Source of the DNA: Pseudescherichia vulneris NBRC 102420
GTDB lineage: Bacteria; Pseudomonadota; Gammaproteobacteria; Enterobacterales; Enterobacteriaceae
Direction: 5' to 3'
DNA length: 64,000 nt
Assembly: GCF_000759795.1 (NCBI RefSeq)
Contig: NZ_BBMZ01000026.1
Span: 1 to 64,000 of the forward strand
In this document: positions 16,638 to 24,319 of the stretch, piece by piece
Layout: every line of letters begins with the position of its first letter
Numbering within the stretch: position 1 is the first letter of the stretch
Notes under the pieces: model-generated
Databases searched by the model: none
Seen by the model: only the letters and a program-made list of their open reading frames with translations
What the model was told of the DNA's origin: nothing
Made by a program: the position numbers and the translations under genes

Positions 16638-18092
16638 ATGCATAACATGGGTGAAGGTTTAACGCCTGAACAGGCGCTGGAAAAGCTTGACGCGCTGTAT
16701 GAGCAGTCGGTCAATGCGCTACGCGACGCTATTGGCCTGTATATAGAGGATGGCTCGCTACCCGATACCCTGACGCGTGCCCAGGGCAAGTTTGTCTATC
16801 CGGAGCTGTCTGTCTCCTGGGATGGCAATACCACCAATCCGCCGAAAACCCGCGCCTACGGTCGCTTTACGCACTCGGGCCGCTATACCACCACGATCAC
16901 CCGTCCGGGCCTGTTTCGCACCTACCTGCTGGAACAGTTAACGCTGCTGTACAATGACTATGGCGCACTAATCGAAGTGGGCCCCTCCCAGCATGAGATC
17001 CCCTATCCGTACGTGATTGACGGCTCTGCGCTGACGCTGGATCGCTCCATGAGCGCCGGGCTGACCCGCCACTTCCCGACAACCGAGCTGGCACAGATTG
17101 GCGACGAGACCGCCGATGGGCTGTTTCATCCCACCGAGCTCTATCCGCTGTCGCACTTTGACGCCCGCCGAGTCGATTTCTCACTGGCTCGCCTGCGTCA
17201 CTACACCGGCACGCCTGTAGAGCATTTCCAGCCCTTCGTGCTGTTTACCAACTACACCCGCTACGTGGACGAGTTTGTGCGCTGGGGCTGTAGCCAGATC
17301 CTCGATCCCGACAGCCCCTATATTGCGCTCTCCTGCGCGGGCGGCGTCTGGATCACCGCCGAGACCGAAGCGCCGGAAGAAGCCATTTCCGATCTGGCAT
17401 GGAAAAAGCACCAGATGCCCGCCTGGCACCTGATCACCGCCGATGGCGAAGGGATTACGCTGGTTAACATCGGCGTGGGGCCGTCAAATGCCAAAACCAT
17501 CTGCGATCACCTCGCCGTGCTGCGCCCTGCCCTGTGGTTGATGATAGGCCACTGCGGCGGCCTGCGTGAAAGCCAGTCCATCGGTGACTACGTGCTGGCG
17601 CACGCCTATCTGCGCGACGATCATGTTCTGGATGCGGTACTGCCGCCGGATATTCCTATCCCGAGCATCGCCGAAGTTCAGCGTGCGCTGTACGACGCCA
17701 CCAAAGCGGTAAGCGGTATGCCCGGTGAAGAGGTCAAGCAGCGGCTGCGTACCGGAACCGTGGTCACCACCGACGACCGCAACTGGGAGCTGCGCTACAG
17801 CGCCTCGGCTCTGCGCTTTAACCTGAGCCGCGCGGTGGCAATCGATATGGAGAGCGCCACCATTGCTGCCCAGGGCTATCGCTTCCGCGTCCCTTACGGC
17901 ACCCTGCTCTGCGTCTCTGACAAACCGCTGCACGGTGAAATCAAGCTGCCGGGCCAGGCCAACCGTTTTTATGAGGGGGCGATTTCAGAGCACTTACAGA
18001 TAGGGATCCGGGCGATTGATCTGTTGCGCGCCGAAGGCGACCGCCTGCACTCGCGTAAGCTGCGCACCTTTAACGAGCCGCCGTTCCGGTAA
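16638..18092 (+). CDS. amn: AMP nucleosidase
   Basis: Hydrolyses AMP to adenine and ribose 5-phosphate, adjusting adenylate pools in the cytoplasm. The 484 residues equal the E. coli enzyme in length and are collinear with it: an N-terminal AMP-sensing domain (1-175) and a C-terminal nucleoside-phosphorylase-like catalytic domain with LVNIGVGPSNAKTICDHLAV, MIGHCGGLRESQ and the ribose-binding VAIDMESATIAAQG. AAGGAG is well placed before the ATG. In E. coli amn lies at 44 min, also next to tRNA-Asn and yeeO, so this whole block sits in a different chromosomal neighbourhood here. Confidence 0.97.
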   Translation: MHNMGEGLTPEQALEKLDALYEQSVNALRDAIGLYIEDGSLPDTLTRAQGKFVYPELSVSWDGNTTNPPKTRAYGRFTHSGRYTTTITRPGLFRTYLLEQLTLLYNDYGALIEVGPSQHEIPYPYVIDGSALTLDRSMSAGLTRHFPTTELAQIGDETADGLFHPTELYPLSHFDARRVDFSLARLRHYTGTPVEHFQPFVLFTNYTRYVDEFVRWGCSQILDPDSPYIALSCAGGVWITAETEAPEEAISDLAWKKHQMPAWHLITADGEGITLVNIGVGPSNAKTICDHLAVLRPALWLMIGHCGGLRESQSIGDYVLAHAYLRDDHVLDAVLPPDIPIPSIAEVQRALYDATKAVSGMPGEEVKQRLRTGTVVTTDDRNWELRYSASALRFNLSRAVAIDMESATIAAQGYRFRVPYGTLLCVSDKPLHGEIKLPGQANRFYEGAISEHLQIGIRAIDLLRAEGDRLHSRKLRTFNEPPFR

Positions 18093-18104
18093 GTAAAAAG
18101 CAAA

Positions 18105-18130
18105 AAGCCCGCTAAAAAGCGGGCTTCTTT
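18105..18130. terminator. Bidirectional terminator between amn and tRNA-Asn
   Basis: AAGCCCGCT and AGCGGGCTT pair around AAAA; T runs exist on both strands (TCTTT on plus, TTTTT on minus). Confidence 0.85.
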
Positions 18131-18134
18131 AATT

Positions 18135-18210
18135 TGGCTCCTCTGACTGGACTCGAACCAGTGACATACGGATTAACAGTCCGCCGTTCTACCGACTGAA
18201 CTACAGAGGA
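18135..18210 (-). tRNA. asnW: tRNA-Asn (anticodon GTT)
   Basis: A 76-base cloverleaf on the minus strand, TCCTCTGT at the 5' end, anticodon loop ACTGTTAATC with GTT, encoded CCA. Identical to the copy at 19973. By position relative to amn and yeeO it corresponds to E. coli asnW. Confidence 0.97.
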
Positions 18211-18228
18211 ATCGTGTGAACGGGGCGA

Positions 18229-18257
18229 ATATTAACGACGAGGGGTGGCCTTGTCAA
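18229..18257 (-). promoter_or_regulatory. Promoter of the minus-strand tRNA-Asn
   Basis: On the minus strand TTGACA (18257-18252) and TAATAT (18234-18229) are 17 bases apart, with a GC-rich discriminator, as for stable RNA genes. Confidence 0.82.
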
Positions 18258-18331
18258 AGGGTGATTTAAAAAAATCAACCGATTGCCCAATTATTCCCCA
18301 AGTCGCACAAAAATCCGCTCTGCATGGATGT

Positions 18332-19765
18332 TTACTGTACATCCTGCCGCTTAACCCGCGGATATTTCCATAGCCAGCGGCCGCTGACCATACGCCAGTA
18401 AAAGAACACGCCGCGCACCGCCCAGTCGAGGAACATCCCTAGCCAGACGCCGACCACGCCCATGCCCAGCACCACGCCAAGCGTGTAGCCTGCCACCACG
18501 CGGCAGCCCCACATGCCAAGCATTGAGACCCACATCGCAAAGCGCGCGTCACGTGCACCCTTCTGCCCCGCAGGCAGCACCCACGATGCCGCCCAAATAG
18601 GCATAAAGGCGGCGTTCAGCCAGAGCAGCACTTTTACCACCTCTTGCACATCCTGTTCCGGGGTATAGAACGCGGCCAGCAGACCGGCAAACGGCGCGCT
18701 GAACCAGGCAATAGCGGTTAGCCCGATGGTCGATAGCCAGAAAACGTGACGCAGCTGGCGCTCGGCCTGGCCAATCTGCCCCTTGCCCAGCCGCCTGCCG
18801 GTGATGATCGTTGAGGCGGATCCCAGCGCGTTCCCCGGCAGGTTGATCAGCGCCGCCACGGAGAAGGCAATAAAGTTCCCCGCAATGACGTTGGTCCCCA
18901 TCCCGGCCACGAAGATCTGCGTCAGCAGCTTGCCGCTGTTAAAAAGTACCGACTCAATGCTGGCCGGAACGCCAATCCCCATCACTTCCCAGACGATAGC
19001 GAAGTTAAGCGGTTTGAAGTAGCTTTTGAGCGTAATGCGCAGCGCCGGGTTAAAGCCGATCATCAACACCCAAATAATCGCTACTGCGCCAATGTAACGG
19101 GAGATGGTCAGCCCCAGCCCGGCACCGGCAAAGCCAATGCCGGGCCAGGAGAAAACACCGTAGATCAGCGCGCTGCTGATAATGATGTTGAGAATGTTCA
19201 TGCCGCCATTAATCATCAGCGGAATTTTGGTATTTCCGGCTCCCCGCAGCGCCCCGCTGCCGATGAGCGCAATCGCTGCCGCCGGATAGCTCAGCACCGT
19301 CAGTTCCAGATAGGTCAGCGCCAGCGCTTTGACCTGTGGCGTCGCTTCTCCTGCAACGACGTCAATAATTTGCGCGCCAAAGTAGTGGATAACCGCCGCC
19401 AGCACGGCGGCAAAAAGGGTCATGATCACCAGCGATTGCCGCGCCGCCGCTCGCGCCCGCCGTCGGTCACGCTTGCCCAGGCTGAAGGCGACCACGACGG
19501 TAGTTCCCAGATCGATCGCGGCGAAAAAGGCCATCACCACCATATTAAAGCTATCGGCCAGGCCGACGCCTGCCATCGCCTCTTTACCTAACCAGCTGAC
19601 CAGAAAGGTGCTCAGCACCCCCATCAGCAGTACGCAGGTGTTTTCCAGAAAGATAGGTACCGCCAGCGGCGTGATCTCACGCCAGAAGAGGACTCGGTAA
19701 CTATTGCGTTTTTTGTACCAGGACGTGCGTACGACGGCCTGTCGTAGAGCGGCAGTGACGTTCAA
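18332..19765 (-). CDS. yeeO: MATE-family exporter YeeO
   Basis: A 477-residue multi-drug and toxin extrusion protein with twelve hydrophobic segments. Position between two inverted tRNA-Asn genes next to amn and the sequence (ITPLAVPIFLENTCVLLMGV, then GSGALRGAGNTKIPLMINGG) identify it as YeeO, reported in E. coli to export flavin nucleotides. The best start is the TTG at 19765, preceded by AAGG at 6 bases; there is no better ATG nearby. The E. coli annotation is longer at the N-terminus. Transcription runs toward the minus-strand tRNA-Asn. Confidence 0.9.
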   Translation of the reverse strand: MNVTAALRQAVVRTSWYKKRNSYRVLFWREITPLAVPIFLENTCVLLMGVLSTFLVSWLGKEAMAGVGLADSFNMVVMAFFAAIDLGTTVVVAFSLGKRDRRRARAAARQSLVIMTLFAAVLAAVIHYFGAQIIDVVAGEATPQVKALALTYLELTVLSYPAAAIALIGSGALRGAGNTKIPLMINGGMNILNIIISSALIYGVFSWPGIGFAGAGLGLTISRYIGAVAIIWVLMIGFNPALRITLKSYFKPLNFAIVWEVMGIGVPASIESVLFNSGKLLTQIFVAGMGTNVIAGNFIAFSVAALINLPGNALGSASTIITGRRLGKGQIGQAERQLRHVFWLSTIGLTAIAWFSAPFAGLLAAFYTPEQDVQEVVKVLLWLNAAFMPIWAASWVLPAGQKGARDARFAMWVSMLGMWGCRVVAGYTLGVVLGMGVVGVWLGMFLDWAVRGVFFYWRMVSGRWLWKYPRVKRQDVQ

Positions 19766-19926
19766 AATGGACCTTAGCGAGAGTGCGAGAGAGAAAGTTG
19801 AAACCTCATTTCAAATGATGAGGGAGAAATGCCGATCCTGCAAAGTATTTTGCCGCTATTTTTGTTGCGAAAAACAACAGAGTGGCGAGAGAAGCAGCAG
19901 ACGAACGCCATTGATTCAAATGAGGT

Positions 19927-19954
19927 TTGACAAAATTTTTTTAGCCGCTAATAT
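19927..19954 (+). promoter_or_regulatory. Promoter of the plus-strand tRNA-Asn
   Basis: A consensus TTGACA (19927-19932) and TAATAT (19949-19954), 16 bases apart, followed by a GC-rich discriminator. Confidence 0.85.
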
Positions 19955-19972
19955 TCGCTGCGTTCACACGAT

Positions 19973-20048
19973 TCCTCTGTAGTTCAGTCGGTAGAACGGC
20001 GGACTGTTAATCCGTATGTCACTGGTTCGAGTCCAGTCAGAGGAGCCA
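19973..20048 (+). tRNA. asnU: tRNA-Asn (anticodon GTT)
   Basis: A 76-base cloverleaf identical to the minus-strand copy at 18135-18210, with anticodon GTT and encoded CCA. It corresponds by context to E. coli asnU. Confidence 0.97.
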
Positions 20049-20054
20049 AATTCT

Positions 20055-20080
20055 AAAAAACCCGCTTCGGCGGGTTTTTT
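20055..20080 (+). terminator. Terminator of the plus-strand tRNA-Asn
   Basis: AAAAAACCCGC and GCGGGTTTTTT pair around a TTCG tetraloop, ending in six T. Confidence 0.92.
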
Positions 20081-20247
20081 GCTTTTTATAGTCTATATAA
20101 CGTCTGGAACGGCATTATCCTTCCATTCTCAACAACCTGCCTATCTTGAAAGCATCGGTAACCGGTACGTTGTACTTAATTATTGTTGAAATAACGTTTA
20201 TGCTAGGAACCTGTAGTTTACTTTTCACAAACATGACAGGAAAAGCA

Positions 20248-20727
20248 ATGAGTATTACGATTCGCCAGGCTTGCTCGACAGACGTGAATGCTATTTATGA
20301 TATGATTTATGAACTGGCAGTGTATGAAAAAGCCCCTGAAGAGGTGGTAACCACGCCGGAAGAGATTAGTAAAACGCTGTTTGCCGCTGAGAGTAAAACC
20401 GAAGCATTGATCTGCGAAATCGATGGAAAGACGATAGGCTATGCCGTTTTCTTTACCAGTTACTCAACCTGGCTTGGACGTAACGGCATCTATATGGAAG
20501 ATCTGTACGTCTCCCCCGAATATCGCGGCAAGGGCGCGGGCAAAGCGCTGCTAAAATATATCGCCCAGTGTGCGGTTACTCGCCAGTGCGGTCGTCTGGA
20601 ATGGAGCGTGCTTGACTGGAATCAGCCCTCCATCGATTTTTATCTCAGCATCGGCGCGCTACCTCAAAGCGAGTGGGTTCGTTACCGCCTTGACGGTGAA
20701 GCCCTGCTAAAATTTGCTGAAGCCTGA
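20248..20727 (+). CDS. GNAT acetyltransferase, SSAT/thialysine-acetyltransferase-like
   Basis: A 159-residue GNAT enzyme. I start it at the ATG at 20248 (MSITIRQACSTDVNAIYDM), which has AGGA upstream; an in-frame extension of 34 residues has no family similarity. The acetyl-CoA loop is YRGKGAGKALL at about residues 91-101, after the strand YMEDLYVSPE. The layout, including IYELAVYEKAPEEV near the N-terminus and DWNQPSIDFYLSIGA near the C-terminus, strongly resembles eukaryotic spermidine/thialysine N-acetyltransferases, so a polyamine or related amine is a reasonable substrate guess. It stands alone after the tRNA. Confidence 0.88.
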   Translation: MSITIRQACSTDVNAIYDMIYELAVYEKAPEEVVTTPEEISKTLFAAESKTEALICEIDGKTIGYAVFFTSYSTWLGRNGIYMEDLYVSPEYRGKGAGKALLKYIAQCAVTRQCGRLEWSVLDWNQPSIDFYLSIGALPQSEWVRYRLDGEALLKFAEA

Positions 20728-20795
20728 ATTTATTATTGGCTCGCCACGACGGGCCTGTTAATAACGCTATTATTACTGAGTTTAAGTAGGCCATG

Positions 20796-21395
20796 CTAGA
20801 GGTTATTGATTCGACAGGTATAGATACACCGCTCATCAAATTCATCATGAAACATAATAGCGGCTTCATTAGTATCAACTTTGGTCACCCGGAATTTATT
20901 CAGGCACTCTTCTGGCCTGTGATAATAATCGTAGCTTATACACTCATCCAGGAGCGTTATAGGCAAATTTACCTCAAGCGTTTCGATATCATGTAAACTT
21001 AAGCTCACCCGGCCCTCAACCATGTTGAGCTGTGCAAGCAGCAAAAAATCCCCAAACTGTACCGCTGTTGGCAAAATATTTTTTTCGCGACCAACATAGG
21101 TGGTCTGCAGAAGGTCGACGCGCTGCACAGTAAATATTTCGTCGAAGCTCAGTAGATAGGTTCTGGAATGCATACGTCGGCTATCGATCCATGCGAGCCA
21201 AGTTATCATTATCTCAGCGTTTGTTTGATTCTGCACAAAGCGGACGTCTTGAACAGGATAATCACAGCAATAGAGGGCATGTATATTATCATCTTCAATT
21301 ATGCTGATTAACGTATGCTTATTATCTTCAGAAAGTTCATAATGCACTCTAAGCATACGTCCTTGACGATAGAACAGATCATGACTAATATTCAT
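20796..21395 (-). CDS. Unknown protein at the edge of an AT-rich islet
   Basis: A 199-residue cytoplasmic-looking protein (MNISHDLFYRQGRMLRVHYE...). It has no signal peptide, no transmembrane segment and no motif I recognise; beta-strand-like alternation is common. GAGG lies about ten bases before the ATG. Codon use is AT-rich and unlike the surrounding core genes. It lies 208 bases downstream of the holin-like pair on the same strand and may belong to the same acquired unit, but nothing in the sequence shows what it does. Confidence 0.65.
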   Translation of the reverse strand: MNISHDLFYRQGRMLRVHYELSEDNKHTLISIIEDDNIHALYCCDYPVQDVRFVQNQTNAEIMITWLAWIDSRRMHSRTYLLSFDEIFTVQRVDLLQTTYVGREKNILPTAVQFGDFLLLAQLNMVEGRVSLSLHDIETLEVNLPITLLDECISYDYYHRPEECLNKFRVTKVDTNEAAIMFHDEFDERCIYTCRINNL

Positions 21396-21603
21396 TACCC
21401 ACTAACCTCTTATTAATTATTTATTAACAAAAACCGGCACAAGAATTCATTTTGTTAGAAAATAGATCTGTCGTATTATTTCCAGAGTTTATGCTCTAAA
21501 GGTGACTTTTTACTATTCTTGATAAACACTATTAACAACATTGAAACCAACAAGGCGTAGAGTTATCATTGGCAACGCGTAGCCTTTAGCCTGACACGCT
21601 TGG

Positions 21604-21885
21604 CTATCGCCGTTTACCTTTGATTAAAAAGGCAAGATCGCCATCAGCAGAGAAGAGAGCCGTACAAAAAAGTACATTAATGATCGCTTGAGCTATCTCC
21701 GCCAATCTCAAGTGTCCTTGAAGGATCCAGACAATGAGCGCACTACAGGCAACGGCAAGAACCCATGTCACCCATGAATAAGCGGGATGGTGCGCGGAAG
21801 GAACGACACAGGTAAAAACAATCTTGGCAATAATCATTCCTGCAACAAGAATGTTAATCATATAGCTAAAATAAAAAATGCTCAT
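21604..21885 (-). CDS. Small holin-like membrane protein B
   Basis: A 93-residue protein with three hydrophobic segments (about 4-29, 37-56 and 63-82) and a basic C-terminus (LIKGKRR), the size and charge layout of phage holins and holin partners. Its ATG overlaps the stop of the upstream 130-residue gene by four bases (ATGA), so the two are translationally coupled. No specific family is certain. With the neighbouring gene and the M15 peptidase further upstream it suggests a lysis-type or murein-assisted export cassette. Confidence 0.7.
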   Translation of the reverse strand: MSIFYFSYMINILVAGMIIAKIVFTCVVPSAHHPAYSWVTWVLAVACSALIVWILQGHLRLAEIAQAIINVLFCTALFSADGDLAFLIKGKRR

Positions 21886-22274
21886 TTTTCACCCTTTGTA
21901 AAACTACGATCGAAAATTGACCCTGCCTTTTTAGGTCGCGTGGTTAGGTACATAAGCAACCGCACCGCTGCAGCTGCCCCTATCACTGCGCCCACGCCAG
22001 AAGGAACATCCAGCTCCAACCCAAACAGCTTTTCGCTCAACTGGGATAATACCTGCGCACAAAAATCTGAACAGGTTAATCCGACGATCATTGAGGCCGC
22101 AAATAGTGATATGCGTGCCCAGATGGCAAAGTCGATAGCCGAAACCACAAATATGATACTGCCAGCAAATGCGGCGATAAATGTATCAGGTTCATGGCTG
22201 ATAATAGTTAAAATAGCCATAATTATTGCGACCTGTGATGGCTTTTGGCCATTGATAATGTTTAAGTGAGCCAT
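21882..22274 (-). CDS. Small holin-like membrane protein A
   Basis: A 130-residue protein with about three hydrophobic segments (16-32, 36-70 and 93-110), a Gly/Ala-rich stretch VGAVIGAAAAVRLLMYL typical of phage holins of enteric and P2-like phages, and a charged C-terminal tail (RPKKAGSIFDRSFTKGEK). It is the first gene of a coupled pair and is transcribed divergently from the LysR gene at 22521. AT-rich compared with the core. Holins form membrane lesions that release murein hydrolases; domesticated versions serve toxin or chitinase export. Confidence 0.72.
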   Translation of the reverse strand: MAHLNIINGQKPSQVAIIMAILTIISHEPDTFIAAFAGSIIFVVSAIDFAIWARISLFAASMIVGLTCSDFCAQVLSQLSEKLFGLELDVPSGVGAVIGAAAAVRLLMYLTTRPKKAGSIFDRSFTKGEK

Positions 22275-22328
22275 AACAGCATCTTGTTAATCCTGCTCTT
22301 TCTCAGGAGGATGAAGTCGATGATATTG

Positions 22329-22425
22329 CCATTCCCATTCAACAGTGCTCATAAAAAGTGTAAAGTCAATCTAAAAACAATCCCATTCAGGTTCTATTTT
22401 GTTGATTAATGTTCCATAGGAATGG
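22329..22425. promoter_or_regulatory. Repeated CCATTC hexamers in the LysR/holin divergent region
   Basis: CCATTC occurs at 22329-22334, 22335-22340 and 22383-22388 and in reverse (GAATGG) at 22420-22425, within the 246 bases between the divergent LysR and holin genes. They are candidate binding sites for the LysR protein; no match to a known operator is claimed. Confidence 0.35.
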
Positions 22426-22520
22426 ACAGGTCAATGACATAACAAATGTTAATCAATATAGTTTTGGATGTAAAAACCACGTTTTGACACTACTCTTATA
22501 GCAGCATTGGAGATAGCCGA

Positions 22521-23372
22521 ATGGGCGTATTACTCGCTAAGAAAATGAAATACTTTATGGTCACAATGGAGGTGCGCAATTTTGCTAAAGCAGCCGAGGC
22601 CCTCTGCATTACACGTTCTCCCTTGAGTAAAGCCATTTTTGAACTGGAAGATTATCTTGGGGGTAAGCTATTTAACCGTACCTACAACAGCCTTGAACCA
22701 ACTGAGTTAGCTATTGAATATTATCAAAAATGCAAACCTATCTATGAAATGTTAGTGGCACTTGAAAATGAATGTCGTTCAGGCAACACTGAAAGCCCAT
22801 TAATGCTTCTTTTTGATTTAAGTGTGCCAGAACTCCTCTATCAACAGATCGTCATGGCAATGAAAAGTGAAAACATTTTGTTTAATTGTGAACGCTATGT
22901 TGTCAATCTGTCTGACCTTGAAGGGATATCGCGGAAAAATAGCATTATCATCTCACTACGTGAAATTGCTTCTAATGCAGACTGCGATATAGACAAGTGG
23001 CAGGGTGATGAGATAGTCATTTGTATGCCTAATGACCACAATATCAGGCAAACTAAAACAGACATTTTTATCTGGAAAGATCTCACTACCGACTATATTC
23101 AACGCAGTTTTTCTCAACTGACTAAACCATTCATTCCTGATATAAATTTTATTGAGCACAATCTTAACCTGACGGGTTTACTCTACAACGTTCGCGCCGG
23201 TAAAGGCTGTTCACTTCTCACCAGAAAAATGGCTACCATGTTTAAAGTTGACGGCATCACCTACCTACCCATAAAAGACCGAAGGCCAACTATTCATCTT
23301 TACCACGGCAATCAAAAAAGTGTTAATAAGTTTATCCCTCAGCTTAAAAACGTTATAAACACCTTTATTTAA
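22521..23372 (+). CDS. LysR-family regulator of the holin/peptidase islet
   Basis: A 283-residue LysR-type protein. The helix-turn-helix is at about residues 10-65 (VRNFAKAAEALCITRSPLSK then AIFELEDYLGGKLFNR). The effector domain follows but is AT-rich and divergent from common LysR proteins. GGAG lies 8 bases before the ATG. It is divergent from the two holin-like genes and convergent with the M15 peptidase gene, so it probably controls at least the holin pair. LysR regulators embedded in holin/peptidase cassettes are known from chitinase and insect-toxin export regions of Serratia and Yersinia. Confidence 0.85.
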   Translation: MGVLLAKKMKYFMVTMEVRNFAKAAEALCITRSPLSKAIFELEDYLGGKLFNRTYNSLEPTELAIEYYQKCKPIYEMLVALENECRSGNTESPLMLLFDLSVPELLYQQIVMAMKSENILFNCERYVVNLSDLEGISRKNSIIISLREIASNADCDIDKWQGDEIVICMPNDHNIRQTKTDIFIWKDLTTDYIQRSFSQLTKPFIPDINFIEHNLNLTGLLYNVRAGKGCSLLTRKMATMFKVDGITYLPIKDRRPTIHLYHGNQKSVNKFIPQLKNVINTFI

Positions 23373-23396
23373 GGCACAATGCATTTACATAAATGA

Positions 23397-23419
23397 GAAG
23401 CGAGTAGCTTACTCGCTTC
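23397..23419. terminator. Hairpin between convergent LysR and M15 genes
   Basis: GAAGCGAGTA and TACTCGCTTC form a perfect 10-bp stem with a 3-base loop. No long T run follows, so termination is likely but not certain. Confidence 0.6.
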
Positions 23420-23442
23420 GATAATGCCTTATTACCTATATC

Positions 23443-23805
23443 CTAGCGGGTCCGCCGATCCCAGCGCGCTGGAACCTCCCGGACATCAATATGTGTAAAT
23501 GTATCATAGCGCCCAACTGAGCACTTATCGTGCTTATGCTCAATATAATCCGCTACGATATTAGCTGAAATATTCGATACTTTAATGTCAGCCGCCATAC
23601 CTCTGGTGTGCTGACTTTTCTGTGCCCCGCCAACTTTTTGGTTATACGCTACGCAGCGGCATGCTGAATTTATCATCACGGGTGCATTAAAATAGCATCG
23701 AATATCCTCCAGTACATCGTTAAGCTGCTTATCAACGGCAGCAAACCCACATCCACAATGGCAAGCAAATTCCTGACGATTGAAATGCATTGATATATCG
23801 CCCAT
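23443..23805 (-). CDS. Zn-dependent murein peptidase of family M15 (phage endolysin type)
   Basis: A 120-residue peptidase M15_3 domain protein. The zinc ligands are visible: SQHTRGMAADIKV (His and Asp of the HxxxxxxD motif, about residues 66-73) and FTHIDVRE (second His, near residue 107). The N-terminus has a CHCGCG cluster (about 15-20) typical of this subgroup. Such enzymes cut L-Ala-D-Glu or D-Ala bonds in peptidoglycan; phages use them as endolysins, and ChiX of the Serratia chitinase export system is of this kind. No signal peptide is present, so export needs a holin. GGAGG lies 6 bases before the ATG. Confidence 0.88.
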   Translation of the reverse strand: MGDISMHFNRQEFACHCGCGFAAVDKQLNDVLEDIRCYFNAPVMINSACRCVAYNQKVGGAQKSQHTRGMAADIKVSNISANIVADYIEHKHDKCSVGRYDTFTHIDVREVPARWDRRTR

Positions 23806-24077
23806 TCATTCCCTCCTGAGATAAATCTAATGTTTATAATTAATATATTCATTCTTAAATCATACTTATATGGTAATGATAAAATCTGTATAAAAAATGG
23901 TTTATAGGAAAGGGATGGTGCAAAAAGTGCCTAATCCTCTATTTAGCGCCGAACGCAAGGCGGCTGGCACATTTTGTCAGGTTGTGAAGACTTAACACAT
24001 TGATCACACTTCGTAGTGAAACTCACATAAGATTTTTGAAACGCTGTTTTCATTTTCCTTTTGCACTCTTTTCAGCG

Positions 24078-24083
24078 TATAAT
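24078..24083 (+). promoter_or_regulatory. -10 element of the pykF promoter
   Basis: A consensus TATAAT. The -35 position (TTCCTT, 17 bases upstream) is poor, as expected for a regulated promoter. Confidence 0.65.
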
Positions 24084-24100
24084 AGGTGCCTGGTCGCTAT

Positions 24101-24112
24101 TGAATGGTTTCA
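24101..24112 (+). promoter_or_regulatory. Cra (FruR) operator of pykF
   Basis: TGAATGGTTTCA fits the Cra palindrome TGAAncGnTTCA. It lies just downstream of the -10, a position at which Cra represses pykF in E. coli. Confidence 0.7.
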
Positions 24113-24319
24113 GCTCATTGAACTGTAAAATTCAACTATCACATCGCATACTCCCGTTTTGGGCTGGAACTCAAGCACACATTACTCTGCACGCTCTTTT
24201 GATGTCACCTATCCTTACGCTGTGGCATCGCAGCTTTCGCAACACAGGTTTGACTCCGCGGTGGTGCGCCCCCGGAGCACTATTCTCCTATCCTTCACAA
24301 CTTAAAGACTAAGACTGTC

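Larger units (their letters stand above)
18135..20048. repeat. Inverted tRNA-Asn repeats flanking yeeO
   Basis: The two tRNA-Asn genes (18135-18210 minus, 19973-20048 plus) are identical inverted repeats. Similarity continues about 30 bases into the promoters (TAATATTCG...GTTCACACGAT) and a few bases past CCA (GAGCCAAATT), giving arms of about 110 bases around a 1.76-kb core. Confidence 0.85.
23806..24319. other. Long intergenic region: islet edge and pykF promoter/leader
   Basis: About 500 bases without a convincing gene. The left part is AT-rich and belongs to the islet; the right part is the pykF promoter (24078) and a leader of about 230 bases. A short frame at 24061-24312 is not supported by start site or codon use. 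Confidence 0.6.

Noticed and set aside
18135..23805. Integrative element inserted in tRNA-Asn
   Set aside because: I looked for a third copy of the tRNA-Asn 3' end as an attachment site to the right of 20048 and for an integrase gene; neither is seen. The islet is AT-rich but its ends are undefined.
24061..24312. 83-codon frame in the pykF leader
   Set aside because: Overlaps the pykF promoter and Cra site, lacks a good Shine-Dalgarno and has no recognisable product.
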